DNA of 64,000 nucleotides from an actinobacterium acMicro-4 (lineage in GTDB: Bacteria; Actinomycetota; Actinomycetes; Actinomycetales; Microbacteriaceae). Where the stretch lies: NCBI GenBank assembly GCA_000754445.1, contig JNSD01000012.1, positions 1 through 64,000 on the forward strand, in the 5' to 3' direction. The first letter of the stretch is position 1. Every line of letters begins with the position of its first letter. Position numbers and translations under genes: made by a program. Below, one piece after another: positions 8,242 through 17,507 of the stretch. Below the pieces are notes generated by a model, which made no database searches, was not told the origin of the DNA, and worked only from the letters and a program-made list of their open reading frames with translations.

Positions 8242-9069
8242 TTATGCGCCGACCCGGAAGCGGGCAAAATCAGAGACGGCCAAACCAGCCTGGTCTAGGA
8301 CCTGCTTGATCTGGAGCTTGTTGTCTCTGGCATATTCCTGCTCCAGCAGAGCAACCTGCTTGAAGAAGGCTCCGAGGCGACCCTCCACGATCTTCGGCAG
8401 CGAAGCCTCAGGCTTGCCCTCTCCCCTGCTGATTTCTTCCACGATACGACGCTCGTTCTCGACCGCGTCGGCCGGGACGTCCTCGCGGCTCAGGTACTGG
8501 GGGTCAGCGAAGGAAATGTGCTGAGCCACGCTGCGCGCGGTCTCTGAATCCTTGCCCGAATAGGCAACAACAACACCGACCTGCGGAGGCAGATCTTTGT
8601 TCGTCTTGTGGAGATACACAGCAAAGCTCTCCCCGGAGAGCTTTGCCATACGACGTAGCTCGACCTTCTCGCCAATGATGGCGGCCTGGTCCTCAATCAT
8701 CGACGAGACAGTACCGCTGCCCGCGGGGGCAGCGAGCGCCTGCTCGAGCGAATCGGCGCCAGTAGCGACAACCGCAGCGAGCACGGCGTCTGCAAGGGAC
8801 AGGAACTTGTCGTTCTTGGCCACAAAGTCGGTCTCGCAAGCGAGCTCGATCATGTAGGCAACGCCCTTGCCCTCGTGAGCGGCCACAAGGCCCTCACTGG
8901 TGGAACGGTCAGCACGCTTGGCATTACCCTTGGCGCCCTTCAGGCGAAGAATCTCAATGGCCTTGTCGACGTCTCCGCCGGCTTCCTCCAGAGCGTTCTT
9001 AGTGTCGACCATTCCGGTCCCGAGCTGCTCGCGCAGCTTCTTGATGTCCTCGAGAGAAACGTTTCCCAT
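8242..9069 (-). CDS. tsf: Translation elongation factor Ts
   Basis: EF-Ts is the guanine-nucleotide exchange factor for EF-Tu. The 275-residue protein begins with the UBA-like domain (SLEDIKKLREQLGTGMVDTKNAL), and carries the ACETDFVAKN core motif near residue 80. Length is usual for actinobacteria. An AAGGAG site precedes the ATG. It is 12 bases downstream of rpsB and clearly co-transcribed. Confidence 0.97.
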   Translation of the reverse strand: MGNVSLEDIKKLREQLGTGMVDTKNALEEAGGDVDKAIEILRLKGAKGNAKRADRSTSEGLVAAHEGKGVAYMIELACETDFVAKNDKFLSLADAVLAAVVATGADSLEQALAAPAGSGTVSSMIEDQAAIIGEKVELRRMAKLSGESFAVYLHKTNKDLPPQVGVVVAYSGKDSETARSVAQHISFADPQYLSREDVPADAVENERRIVEEISRGEGKPEASLPKIVEGRLGAFFKQVALLEQEYARDNKLQIKQVLDQAGLAVSDFARFRVGA

Positions 9070-9081
9070 GTGTCGAACTCC

Positions 9082-10017
9082 TTACTTCTTCTCTGCGGCC
9101 TTGGGCGCAGCAGCCTTGGCAGCTGGGGCCTTCTTGGCAGCGGGCTTCTTCTCAGCAGCAGCTTTTTTGGCGGGCTCGGCCGTCTTGGCCGCAGGCTCAG
9201 CAGTCCTGGTGGCAGGCTCTGCCGCTTCTGGGGCAACCGGAGCGCCATCGGTGGGCTGCTCGAGGAGCTCGCGCTCCCATTCGGCCAAAGGTTCCACAGC
9301 AGACACGTTGCCCTCAGGGTTTGGCTTCTGGTGGCGCTCGATTAAGCCTTCAGCAACAGCGTCGGCAATGATTTTGGTGAGCAATGCCACTGAGCGAATC
9401 GCGTCGTCGTTACCAGGGATTGGGTACTGGAAGTCATCGGGGTCAGCGTTGGAGTCCAAGATTCCAACAACCGGGATACCGAGTTTCTTGGCCTCGTCGA
9501 TTGCAAGGTGTTCGCGCAGCGGGTCAACGACCCAGAGAGCGCTCGGCGTCTTGGGGAGGTTACGAATTCCACCGAGTGACTTCTGTAGTTTTGTCAGCTC
9601 GCGCTTCTTCAGCAGAAGTTCCTTTTTGGTGAAGCCCTGAGTGGTGTCCTCGTAGTCAATTTCTTGGAGTTCCTTCATGCGGCCCAGGCGCTTGGACACA
9701 GTCTGGAAGTTAGTCAGTAGACCACCCAACCAGCGCTCGTTCACATAGGGCTGGCCAACGCGGGTTGCTTGCTCGGCAACAGTTTCTTGCGCCTGCTTCT
9801 TGGTTCCCACGAACAAAACGGTGCCACCGTGCGCGACCGTTTCTTTGATGAAGTCATAGGCCTTGTCGATATATGCCAGAGACTGCTGAAGATCGATGAT
9901 GTGGATTCCACTGCGCTCGGTGAGAATGAAGCGCTTAACTTTCGGGTTCCACCGGCGGGTCTGGTGCCCAAAGTGAACACCGCTGTCGAGTAGTTGTCTA
10001 ATGGTTACGGCAGCCAT
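9082..10017 (-). CDS. rpsB: 30S ribosomal protein S2 with basic Ala/Lys tail
   Basis: S2 belongs to the small subunit. Residues 1-230 are canonical, from [18 protein letters not shown] to the IADAVAEGL segment. Residues 235-311 are an added low-complexity tail rich in Ala, Pro, Glu and then Lys, ending in repeated AAK/PAAKKA units. Such tails occur in actinobacterial S2 proteins and are probably disordered. The ATG follows AAAAGGAG. The 224-base upstream region holds a predicted promoter and several hairpins. First gene of the rpsB-tsf-pyrH-frr-cdsA series. Confidence 0.97.
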   Translation of the reverse strand: MAAVTIRQLLDSGVHFGHQTRRWNPKVKRFILTERSGIHIIDLQQSLAYIDKAYDFIKETVAHGGTVLFVGTKKQAQETVAEQATRVGQPYVNERWLGGLLTNFQTVSKRLGRMKELQEIDYEDTTQGFTKKELLLKKRELTKLQKSLGGIRNLPKTPSALWVVDPLREHLAIDEAKKLGIPVVGILDSNADPDDFQYPIPGNDDAIRSVALLTKIIADAVAEGLIERHQKPNPEGNVSAVEPLAEWERELLEQPTDGAPVAPEAAEPATRTAEPAAKTAEPAKKAAAEKKPAAKKAPAAKAAAPKAAEKK

Positions 10018-10208
10018 TGCTGCACTCCTTTTGTTGTTTTCGGTTGAACCTCATACCAATGGCATGAGCCTGGTGCCGAGGCCACCACCGCACTCACACG
10101 ATTCCCCACTGCCCACGCAGGAGAAGAATCAGATGAGACCGACGGGTGTGACGCTAACTTCGACACGCGAAGTCAGGGCACCAGAGCGCCCTGCTTCGGC
10201 CAGCATAG
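10018..10208 (-). promoter_or_regulatory. rpsB promoter and structured 5' leader
   Basis: On the minus strand a TATGCT -10 box (10208-10203) is followed by a predicted RNA start near 10196. The leader begins with a strong hairpin (10197-10169: GAAG + CAGGGC pairing with GCCCTG + CTTC, one bulged A). An alternative six-base hairpin, ACTTCG-CGTGT-CGAAGT (10173-10157), shares bases with its right arm. A third hairpin, CTCATGCC-ATT-GGTATGAG (10068-10050), stands about 24 bases before the AAAAGGAG site. This could be an autoregulatory S2 leader. No coding frame was supported here. Confidence 0.55.
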
Positions 10209-10241
10209 CGGCTCTGGCGCCGTATTTCGAGTCCGAAAGTC

Positions 10242-10814
10242 CTACCGAAGGGCGAGCAGGTGCTCTGCAAGCGCTCGGAATGCCTGCCCTCGATGCGACA
10301 GGGCGTCTTTGTCCTGATCGCGCAGCTCACCAGCAGTGCGCGAGTGGCCCTCTGGCACAAAAATTGGGTCATACCCAAAGCCCCCCAGACCAGAGGGCTC
10401 CTCAGCGAGCGAGCCCTCCCACGAGCGCTCGACCACCAGTTCCCCTCCCGAGTGGACGAGTGCCGCAGCGCAGACGAATTGGGCCCGCCGATTGACCACA
10501 CCCACCATATGGGAGAGCACCAGTGCCGTGTTCTCCTCGTCAATGCCGGTGCCGGAATACCGGGCAGAGTGAATTCCTGGTGCCCCACCCAACGCATCGA
10601 CAACGAGCCCAGAATCATCGGCAATCGAGGGCAGGCTCGAATCTGCGAAGGCCGCCCTAGCCTTAATCAGTGCGTTCTCGCTAAAGGTCTCCCCGTCCTC
10701 CACGGGCGAGGGACCCGGGGCCGGGACCAGCGTGAGCTGCGGTATCAGCGGCTCGAGAATCCTCGTCAGTTCCTGGATTTTGTGGGCATTTCTGGTGCCA
10801 ACAACGATCTCCAT
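10242..10814 (-). CDS. rdgB: XTP/dITP diphosphatase (Ham1 family)
   Basis: Removes non-canonical purine triphosphates (ITP, dITP, XTP) from the nucleotide pool. The 190-residue protein has the family start VVGTRNAHKIQEL, the central SIADDSGLVVDALGG motif with metal-binding Asp residues, GVYSAR-like GIHSARYSG, and the C-terminal GFGYDPIFVPEG and SHRGQAFRAL. Length is normal. It follows rph by seven bases, an operon partner usual in bacteria. Confidence 0.95.
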   Translation of the reverse strand: MEIVVGTRNAHKIQELTRILEPLIPQLTLVPAPGPSPVEDGETFSENALIKARAAFADSSLPSIADDSGLVVDALGGAPGIHSARYSGTGIDEENTALVLSHMVGVVNRRAQFVCAAALVHSGGELVVERSWEGSLAEEPSGLGGFGYDPIFVPEGHSRTAGELRDQDKDALSHRGQAFRALAEHLLALR

Positions 10815-10821
10815 CGGTCTG

Positions 10822-11547
10822 CTACTGGCCGAGAGCCTGGCGCTGAAGGGCGGCCAACTCAGTGGTGCCCTGCAGAGCTAAGTCCAGTAAGCGGTCGAGT
10901 TCCTGACGCTCAAAGGGGGTGCCCTCAGCGGTGCCCTGAACTTCCACGAAGGACCCGCGACCGGTGACCACCACGTTCATGTCAGTATCGGCGGCAACAT
11001 CCTCGATGTAGTTGAGATCTAGGAGTGGCTCACCGTCGAGAATTCCCACACTGATTGCTGCCACCGAGTCCCTCACGACCTGGGTCCCTTTCGCGATGTG
11101 GCCCTGGGCACTAGCCCACGAGAGTGCATCTACCAGAGCCACATAGGCGCCGGTAATGGACGCAGTCCTCGTTCCACCATCGGCCTGCAGAACATCACAG
11201 TCCAGAAGAATGGTGTTTTCTCCCAGAGCCTTGAAATCGACGACACCGCGCAGGCTTCGACCAATGAGCCTCGAAATCTCGTGGGTTCGCCCACCGAGCT
11301 TTCCTTTCACTGACTCCCGGTCCATCCGATCATTGGTAGAGCGAGGGAGCATGCCGTATTCAGCGCTCACCCACCCGGTGCCCTTGCCGGCAAGCCAGCG
11401 AGGAACCCCCGGGGTGAAGGATGCTGTGCAGAGCACTTTGGTGTTCCCAAAGCTAATGAGCGCACTGCCCTCGGCTTGGGTACTCCAGCCACGCTCGATG
11501 GAGATTGGTCTGAGCTCCCCCGCTCTGCGTCCATCTGATCGGGTCAT
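10822..11547 (-). CDS. rph: Ribonuclease PH
   Basis: Phosphorolytic 3'-5' exoribonuclease that trims tRNA 3' ends. The 241-residue protein carries the PH-domain landmarks [19 protein letters not shown] and [14 protein letters not shown], and [16 protein letters not shown] in the catalytic region. ATG 11547 overlaps the murD stop (ATGA), which fixes the start; the longer frame to 11577 runs inside murD. Translation is thus coupled to murD. Confidence 0.95.
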   Translation of the reverse strand: MTRSDGRRAGELRPISIERGWSTQAEGSALISFGNTKVLCTASFTPGVPRWLAGKGTGWVSAEYGMLPRSTNDRMDRESVKGKLGGRTHEISRLIGRSLRGVVDFKALGENTILLDCDVLQADGGTRTASITGAYVALVDALSWASAQGHIAKGTQVVRDSVAAISVGILDGEPLLDLNYIEDVAADTDMNVVVTGRGSFVEVQGTAEGTPFERQELDRLLDLALQGTTELAALQRQALGQ

Positions 11548-13007
11548 CGGCCTGTCTCCTTCGTCGCTGTAATCCACGTCACAAAATCTTGAGCGCGTTC
11601 TTCATAGTCCCGGTAGTACCCAAAACTCGGTGCCCCCGGTGAGAGCACCACATAATCACCAGGCCCAGCCCACGACCTTGCCATCACCACAGCTTGCTCC
11701 ATGCTCGCTGCCACAGCCAACTGGGTGCTACCCAGTTGATGGGCAGCAGAGAGAGCCTGTGTGCACAGGTCGACTAGTTTCTGCCCACTACCCGGCAGAC
11801 CGATCACACCCTTGGGTGGATTGGTGGCAATGTGGGACACCAGCGGAGAGTAATCAACACCGCGATCGTGTCCGCCAATCAGAACAATCACCTGATCTGA
11901 AGGAAACGCCTCGAGGGCTGCCCTTGCGGCCTGGGGATTAGTGGCCAGTGAGTCGTTCACAAAGACCACCCCGGAGGGATCAGAAATCGGCTCAAGCCGA
12001 TGCGCTAGGGGTTCAAAGCTCTCTAGAAGCCCGGGGACCGATGTCCCATCAAGCTTGCCGGTGAGCGACGCAGCCGCAATCGCCATCAGAGCATTGCGCA
12101 GGTTGTGATTACCGCGCAGATTCAGCGAGGAACTGTGTGCGATGCGGGTGGTGCCGTGGTGCAACCAATGCCCGCCAGAACCATCTGCTTCGAGGTGCCA
12201 GTCTTCGCCCTGCCCTACCCACGTCACTGCCAAGTCTGGGTAGCGCTTTCGCAGTTCGCGCTTCAGAATCACGTCATCACCGTTGGCAATGACGTAATCA
12301 GGGCTACCCGCCACCAGGTGCAGCTTGTCGTCGTAGTAGACCTGCTCTGAGCCATGCCAGTCCAGGTGCTCGGGGAAGAGCGCTGTGAGCACCACTATCG
12401 AGGGGGAGGTGTCCACACCCGCACACTGGTAGCTGGAGAGCTCGACCACTTGGAATTCGCGAGGGTCAATTCCCCACACCGGTATTCCCATGTTCCCGGC
12501 AAGCGCCGCGTCCACGCCAGAGCCCACCAACAGGTGGTGAACCAGGGCCGAGGTCGTCGACTTACCTTTGGATCCTGTGACCCCCACCATGGTCTTCGCA
12601 TGGTCGGCAACAAACATCGCGGTTCCTGAACTCATGGGGATTCCCAGCGCTGCCACAGCCTGATACAGCGCTCCAGTCTTCGGGATTCCAGGCGAGAGCA
12701 GTGCGATATCGGCCGTGGCCAGCGCGTCTGGAATGGGCTCCAGCGCAGGATTGATCACACTCAGAGCGATGCGATCCCCATAGTTTTCGCGCCACGCTCG
12801 TGCGGCATCGCCGTCTTGCCCATCAAGGGCAAACAGTGCGCTGGTCATCCCTTCGGCAAGCAAGCGATCAGCGAGGGCGCGTCCTTCCCTACCAACTCCC
12901 ACAATGAGGACACTGCGTCCCCGGAGGCTCGTGAGACCGGGGGCTTGCTTAGGCAAGAACCTGACCCAGTGAGCTGTAAGAGTTTGGGAGCAGGCCACGG
13001 GAATCAC
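11544..13007 (-). CDS. UDP-MurNAc-peptide glutamate ligase, probably the L-Glu (MurD2) type
   Basis: A Mur ligase that adds glutamate to UDP-MurNAc-amino acid in peptidoglycan synthesis. It shows the N-terminal Rossmann segment [14 protein letters not shown], the ATP loop [11 protein letters not shown] near residue 150, LVELSSYQ-like VVELSSYQ, and the C-terminal [10 protein letters not shown]. By sequence alone it is a MurD. Its overlap with murL suggests the MurD2 form, which adds L-Glu before epimerisation. The start is uncertain: GTG 13007 lies inside murL without a clear ribosome-binding site, and TTG 12956 next to the murL stop is an alternative. It heads murD-rph-rdgB by ATGA coupling. 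Confidence 0.85.
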   Translation of the reverse strand: MIPVACSQTLTAHWVRFLPKQAPGLTSLRGRSVLIVGVGREGRALADRLLAEGMTSALFALDGQDGDAARAWRENYGDRIALSVINPALEPIPDALATADIALLSPGIPKTGALYQAVAALGIPMSSGTAMFVADHAKTMVGVTGSKGKSTTSALVHHLLVGSGVDAALAGNMGIPVWGIDPREFQVVELSSYQCAGVDTSPSIVVLTALFPEHLDWHGSEQVYYDDKLHLVAGSPDYVIANGDDVILKRELRKRYPDLAVTWVGQGEDWHLEADGSGGHWLHHGTTRIAHSSSLNLRGNHNLRNALMAIAAASLTGKLDGTSVPGLLESFEPLAHRLEPISDPSGVVFVNDSLATNPQAARAALEAFPSDQVIVLIGGHDRGVDYSPLVSHIATNPPKGVIGLPGSGQKLVDLCTQALSAAHQLGSTQLAVAASMEQAVVMARSWAGPGDYVVLSPGAPSFGYYRDYEERAQDFVTWITATKETGR

Positions 13008-14310
13008 GGTGGCCCAAGACCTGGAGCTCCAGATCGGGGTGAGCGTGTTCGAGCTCGGGGATTTCTTCCCGAAGACTTCTCACGACAACCGCGTTTCGCC
13101 ACTCCGATTGATGGGCAACCCAGGTCAGTGCGACCATCGACTCGGCCTGCTCACCCACGCACTCGAAGGGTCGGTGGTCATGAAGGCCAAGGAGCGCGCG
13201 ATAGCCCTCGAGGTGCTTGGGGTTATCCAAGAGGTTGTCAGCGAACATTCTGGTCAACACGGTGGCTGGCATAAAGGGGCTCAAGAGCAGGAAGATAAAC
13301 CGGCACTTGTCGCAGTCCCCACACCAGCGGCCATCATCAACACCAAGTCGGAACGCCCGATTACAGCTAGTGATGACGGGGTGATACTCGGTGAGCGCGG
13401 CGAAGTGGCGGGCGATCTGGAGCTCGCTGTAGGGGCGAAGCAGCGAGAAGTAGGAACCTGCCCCGAGGCCAGCCTGTGGTCCCAACACATCGTGCAGCAG
13501 AGCTTCGGCATCCTCTGATTTCGACCACTGGTGATTGACGGGCTCACCCTCCCACCAGAGCGTTGGCTCTGACGCCGAGGCTTCCAGCGACATCACGACC
13601 GGACCAAACCCGACCAGGCGCGCCTGCAGAATCGCGATGAGGGAATTGATGGCGGTGACGGGAATGTGGCCGTTCAAACCACCCGAGGAATTGATCTCGA
13701 GAATCGAGGGGTCGAGCGTTCTGGTCGCGGAAATCAGCGGATAACCCTTGATGCGGGCCACCCGATACATAATCTTGTTGGGGTTCACCGCAAATTGCAC
13801 CGGGTGCATTCTGGCAGCAGCCAACAACTCCACCGAGACAACGGAGTCTTTACCGCCACCAATGGGAACAAGGGGGTCGCCCGTGGGAGTGATGTGGCTC
13901 TCTGCGCTCCACGGCTGACTGGGGCCCTTCTCCAGGACAATCTCGGGCTCCAACAGGCCAGGCAGTTCGTTGCGATACGCGAACTCGGCCATTCCGTGGC
14001 GAATAGCCTGTCGCAGATACTCGGCACCGGCCTGCGTCATACCCTCCACGGCAATCGCATAGGTGCCAGGGGCAGCCGCCTTGTAGTAACTAAGCCCCAT
14101 GACTGCGCCGAGCAGGACTGCGATACCACGCACCCTGGGCCAGTCGACATCGTCACTGGATCGCACAGGTGTCAGGGCCAGGCGTTCTGTGAAGGATTCC
14201 CGCACACCCTCGCCGACTAGTTCATAATCGAATTCGCAGGTGAACGAGGTGGCATCTATTCGGACATCGAGGTAGCGAAACTCGGTGTAGACGGAAGGGT
14301 CAAACACCAT
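12949..14310 (-). CDS. murL: UDP-MurNAc-L-Ala-L-Glu epimerase
   Basis: MurL inverts the terminal L-Glu of the UDP-MurNAc-dipeptide to D-Glu, replacing glutamate racemase plus classical MurD (first shown in Xanthomonas). The protein is about 453 residues. It has a PP-loop-like GGGKDSVVS near residue 154, consistent with ATP use, and a Cys-rich segment RWCGDCDKCRF near 330-338 with another Cys about 14 residues earlier. Adjacent murD supports the call. ATG 14310 is used; GTG 14322 in the same frame is possible. A TAAGCT -10 box lies at 14343-14338. The family also occurs in some actinobacteria. Confidence 0.85.
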   Translation of the reverse strand: MVFDPSVYTEFRYLDVRIDATSFTCEFDYELVGEGVRESFTERLALTPVRSSDDVDWPRVRGIAVLLGAVMGLSYYKAAAPGTYAIAVEGMTQAGAEYLRQAIRHGMAEFAYRNELPGLLEPEIVLEKGPSQPWSAESHITPTGDPLVPIGGGKDSVVSVELLAAARMHPVQFAVNPNKIMYRVARIKGYPLISATRTLDPSILEINSSGGLNGHIPVTAINSLIAILQARLVGFGPVVMSLEASASEPTLWWEGEPVNHQWSKSEDAEALLHDVLGPQAGLGAGSYFSLLRPYSELQIARHFAALTEYHPVITSCNRAFRLGVDDGRWCGDCDKCRFIFLLLSPFMPATVLTRMFADNLLDNPKHLEGYRALLGLHDHRPFECVGEQAESMVALTWVAHQSEWRNAVVVRSLREEIPELEHAHPDLELQVLGHRDSRGLLPNSYSSLGQVLA

Positions 14311-14396
14311 CCCCGGTGCCACCCCCTTCGCGATTAGAGCTTACGACAACATCCTGCGTAGCCCCCATCTTAGAGGAGGGCTCTGGGCAAGCCCCG

Positions 14397-15890
14397 CTAC
14401 CAAATAGTCCGCTGTGTCTCCTGCGCCACGACCTCGGGAAGGTGAGACAGGCGGCGCATTCCACCAAGGGTCTTGGCCATTCGATGGTTCGAAGCCAGAA
14501 GGCCTGAGCTTCGATGAAGAAAAGCCCAGTAACCCCCCGTCATCGGACAGGCCTTCTCGCCGAGGCGCTGCGTCGGGCTAAACGGGCACCCCGAACAGTA
14601 ATTGGTCATCGTGGAGAGGTAACTGCCCCCTGATGTGTAGGGCTTGGTGGCGACCATGCCGCCATCGGCATATTGGGACATTCCGATGACATTGGCTGGC
14701 ATCACCCACGGTGTTCCATCGACAAAAGCGTCCACAAACCAATCATTCAGAGCACGCGGCTCGATGCCGCGCTGCAGTGCCCAACTGCCCAGCACCATCA
14801 ATCGGTTGATGTGGTGGGTCCATCCCCTCGTTGCGACCTCGTCGAGAACATGCGACAGACACTTCGACTGCACCGCGCTGGCATCGAGGCCTGCAAAGAA
14901 ATCTGGCAGAGGGTTTTGGTGGCCGAAATAGTTGCGAGTGACGAAGTCCTCACCCGCATGCCAATACAGGTGCCAGACCCAGTCGCGCCAGCCCAGAATC
15001 TGTCGAATAAAGCCTTCAACGCTTGGCAAACTGGCAACGCCCTCGTGATATTTCGCCTCGGCGGCCTCGATGACTTCGCTGGGGTCAAGCAAACCCAGGT
15101 TCATCGCAGGGCTCAACAGCGAGTGCGACATTGCCCAATCCCCGAGCATGGCAGCATCCTCGGTTGGCCCAAAAGAATCCAGGCGATGCTCCATAAAGTG
15201 GTGCATCGCCTCCACTGCTTCAGCCCGTGTGGCGGGGAACAACCGGGGTCCGTCACTACCGATGAAAGACACTTCGCCCCCCGCTTCAAGAGCGTCAAGG
15301 TAAGCCCTCACCTCCCGATCAATCTCGTCTTCCCTCGGATACCAGGGGGGCTCCACCCCCAGGGTGTCGCGGCCCTTGGGTGGTGGCTGACGGTTGTCGT
15401 GATCAAAATTGAACCGACCACCCTCTGGGACCCATGCGCCTTTCGAATCCTCGGCCATCAGGATTCCCAGCGCCTCTCTCCTGGAGCGATAAAAGTTGTC
15501 CATGAGCAACCGACCACTCGTGGCGCCCTTCGCCCAGGAACCAAAATCTTCCTCCGAGGTCACGAACCCGCGAGCGGGAAGAACTGTGAGAGAGGCGTGT
15601 TGGGCCAACTCGGCGACCAGGCGCCGAAGCCCGTAGGAGGTGGGGTTAACAACTTCTATGTCTGCTCCGGTGAGTAACTCCCGATAGCTCTCACCCTTGC
15701 GGTAATCGACACGATCGCCAAGCTCGGCAACGCGGTGACGAAGCGCCGAGAGAATCAGATGCGCTTTCTGGCGGTGATATCTGCGCCTGCGCAGTGGGCC
15801 GAGAACCTCAGCGATGATGATCTGGCCGCCATCGTCGAAGTGCGGGCCGAGCTGATCGGCAAAGAGCACCCGAGGCATGGAAGAGACCAT
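14397..15890 (-). CDS. Fe-S cluster photolyase/cryptochrome (PhrB type)
   Basis: A 497-residue protein of the FeS-BCP family, prokaryotic (6-4) photolyases that use FAD, a ribityllumazine antenna and a [4Fe-4S] cluster to repair UV damage. The N-terminus (MPRVLFADQLGPHF) is the antenna-domain start. The C-terminal quarter has HHINRLMVLGSWAL and DWFVDAFVDGTPWVM. Four cysteines fit the cluster: one in QSKCLSHV, two in NYCSGCPF and one in EKACPMT. ATG 15890 is chosen because TACACT lies seven bases before it; ATG 15878 is an alternative. It is divergent from pncB across 42 bases. The substrate class is inferred from family. Confidence 0.9.
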   Translation of the reverse strand: MVSSMPRVLFADQLGPHFDDGGQIIIAEVLGPLRRRRYHRQKAHLILSALRHRVAELGDRVDYRKGESYRELLTGADIEVVNPTSYGLRRLVAELAQHASLTVLPARGFVTSEEDFGSWAKGATSGRLLMDNFYRSRREALGILMAEDSKGAWVPEGGRFNFDHDNRQPPPKGRDTLGVEPPWYPREDEIDREVRAYLDALEAGGEVSFIGSDGPRLFPATRAEAVEAMHHFMEHRLDSFGPTEDAAMLGDWAMSHSLLSPAMNLGLLDPSEVIEAAEAKYHEGVASLPSVEGFIRQILGWRDWVWHLYWHAGEDFVTRNYFGHQNPLPDFFAGLDASAVQSKCLSHVLDEVATRGWTHHINRLMVLGSWALQRGIEPRALNDWFVDAFVDGTPWVMPANVIGMSQYADGGMVATKPYTSGGSYLSTMTNYCSGCPFSPTQRLGEKACPMTGGYWAFLHRSSGLLASNHRMAKTLGGMRRLSHLPEVVAQETQRTIW

Positions 15891-15897
15891 GCGGGCC

Positions 15898-15903
15898 AGT
15901 GTA
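15898..15903 (-). promoter_or_regulatory. Predicted -10 box (TACACT) of the photolyase gene
   Basis: TACACT on the minus strand, seven bases before ATG 15890, predicts a leaderless mRNA. It overlaps the place where a -35 for pncB would be. Confidence 0.55.
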
Positions 15904-15940
15904 GACACACGGCCACCAAGTAGGCTGATGCCGTGTCTAC
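15901..15940. promoter_or_regulatory. Inverted repeat spanning the photolyase/pncB divergent promoter
   Basis: GTAGACAC at 15901-15908 is mirrored by GTGTCTAC at 15933-15940, with 24 bases between. The arms overlap the photolyase -10 and the pncB start codon, so a bound repressor could block both genes. No regulator is identified. Confidence 0.4.
15921..15926 (+). promoter_or_regulatory. Predicted -10 box (TAGGCT) of pncB
   Basis: TAGGCT ends six bases before GTG 15933, the arrangement of leaderless actinobacterial mRNAs. There is no ribosome-binding site in the six bases between. Confidence 0.6.
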
Positions 15941-17231
15941 GGCGCTGTTCACCGATCACTACGAACTCACCATGGTCGATGCGGCCATGGCGTCTGGTCG
16001 CGCCAACCGCCAGGCTGTTTTTGAGGTTTTCGGTAGGCAATTGCCAACCGGCAGGCGCTACGGAGTCTTCGCTGGGTCCGGACGGCTACTCGAGGCCATT
16101 GCGCAATTCCGGTTTAGTTCCGCTGAGCTCGCGTTTCTCTCCGATCACTCGATTGTGGGCGAGGAGACCCTCGCCTGGCTTGCCACCTATCGATTTGGCG
16201 GAACCATCCGCGGCTACCACGAGGGCGAAATCTATTTCCCAGGCTCTCCGTTGCTTGTGGTGGAGGGGACGTTTGCCGAGTGTGTGGTGTTAGAAACTTT
16301 GATTCTGAGCGTTCTGAACTATGACAGTGCGGTTGCCAGTGCCGCCAGCCGGATGGTGCACGCGGCAGAATCCCGCACGCTGATTGAGATGGGCTCCAGG
16401 CGAGCCAATGAACACAGTGCGGTGGCAGCCGCCAGAGCCGCCTATATCGCTGGCTTCCAAGCCACCAGCAATTTAGAAGCTGGGCGCTCCTACGGAATCC
16501 CCACCCGCGGCACCGCAGCCCACTCCTTCACGCTGGTGCACGACAGCGAAGAAGAAGCATTTAGAGCCCAGATTGCCGCCATGGGAACATCCACCACCCT
16601 CCTGATCGACACCTACAACATCGAGCAGGGCGTCCGGGCTGCCATTGCTGCTGCCGGGCCCACACTTGGCGGAGTGAGGATTGACTCGGGTGATCTGCCA
16701 GTCGTGGTGCGCCAAGTCAGGACGCAACTGGATTCCCTGGGCGCCACCGCCACCAGAATCGTCGTCACCAACGATTTGAACGAACACACTATTGCCGGCC
16801 TGCGGGGTACTCCGGTTGACGTCTTTGGCGTGGGAACATCCGTCGTCACCGGCTCGGGCGCCCCCGCTGTCGGCCTCGTCTATAAGCTTGTCGCGAGGAC
16901 TTCAGACTCCGGCGAGTGGGTCTCAGTCGCCAAGAAGAGCTCGCACAAGTCAAACCCCGGTGGCCGAAAAACAGCATTCCGCAAGCTCAGTGGCGGCCAC
17001 GCCAGCGAAGAAGTCATTGTCATTGGCAGATTCTCGGAGTCCCCCGCGAGTTCGCGCGAGCTGATGGTGACCTTGGTCACCAACGGCGACGCCGTCGAGG
17101 CATCCACTGCGGAGGGCCTAGTTCAGGCCGCGAGAGACCACAATGCCCGCGCGAGCGCGGAACTACCCCCGGAGGCATTCTCGCTGCAGCCTGGCGAACC
17201 CGTGATTCCCACCACATTCGTCGCAGACTGA
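15933..17231 (+). CDS. pncB: Nicotinate phosphoribosyltransferase
   Basis: Makes nicotinate mononucleotide from nicotinate and PRPP in NAD salvage. The 432-residue protein has the family opening ALFTDHYELTMVDAAM, FEVFGRQLPTGRRYGV, the SRRANEHSA loop that includes the catalytic His, and RIDSGDLPVV in the phosphate-binding barrel. The GTG start lies six bases after TAGGCT, so the mRNA is probably leaderless. DUF3039 follows directly. Regulation may involve the inverted repeat over the promoter. Confidence 0.95.
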   Translation: MSTALFTDHYELTMVDAAMASGRANRQAVFEVFGRQLPTGRRYGVFAGSGRLLEAIAQFRFSSAELAFLSDHSIVGEETLAWLATYRFGGTIRGYHEGEIYFPGSPLLVVEGTFAECVVLETLILSVLNYDSAVASAASRMVHAAESRTLIEMGSRRANEHSAVAAARAAYIAGFQATSNLEAGRSYGIPTRGTAAHSFTLVHDSEEEAFRAQIAAMGTSTTLLIDTYNIEQGVRAAIAAAGPTLGGVRIDSGDLPVVVRQVRTQLDSLGATATRIVVTNDLNEHTIAGLRGTPVDVFGVGTSVVTGSGAPAVGLVYKLVARTSDSGEWVSVAKKSSHKSNPGGRKTAFRKLSGGHASEEVIVIGRFSESPASSRELMVTLVTNGDAVEASTAEGLVQAARDHNARASAELPPEAFSLQPGEPVIPTTFVAD

Positions 17232-17233
17232 TT

Positions 17234-17239
17234 TAGCAT
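17234..17239 (+). promoter_or_regulatory. Predicted -10 box (TAGCAT) of the DUF3039 gene
   Basis: TAGCAT overlaps the first in-frame ATG (17238) and lies seven bases before the second (17247). This supports 17247 as the start of a leaderless mRNA. Confidence 0.5.
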
Positions 17240-17246
17240 GGCTGTT

Positions 17247-17507
17247 ATGGCAGAGAATGAGCCCACGGGCGGAACCGATGTTCTGGATCGCGAACTCGAA
17301 GAACTCCTGCGCAGTGAACAACTCGATGAGGGCGACCACGACCGTTATTCGCACTATGTGAAAAAGGACAAAATCCTTGCCAGTGCTCTCAGCGGTAAAC
17401 CCGTTATTGCTCTGTGTGGGAAAGTCTGGACGCCCGGGCGCGACCCAGAAAAGTTTCCGGTGTGTCCCACGTGTAAAGAGATTTACGAAAAACTGCGCGA
17501 CGAGTGA
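17247..17507 (+). CDS. DUF3039 family protein
   Basis: An 86-residue actinobacterial protein. The conserved core HYVKKDKILASALSGKPV is followed by IALCGKVW and VCPTCKEIY; the three cysteines (one LCG, then CPTC) suggest a zinc site. Function unknown. ATG 17247 is preferred over ATG 17238 because a -10-like box overlaps the first ATG. It ends at the base before the stop of the convergent htrA-like gene, with no spacer. Confidence 0.85.
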   Translation: MAENEPTGGTDVLDRELEELLRSEQLDEGDHDRYSHYVKKDKILASALSGKPVIALCGKVWTPGRDPEKFPVCPTCKEIYEKLRDE

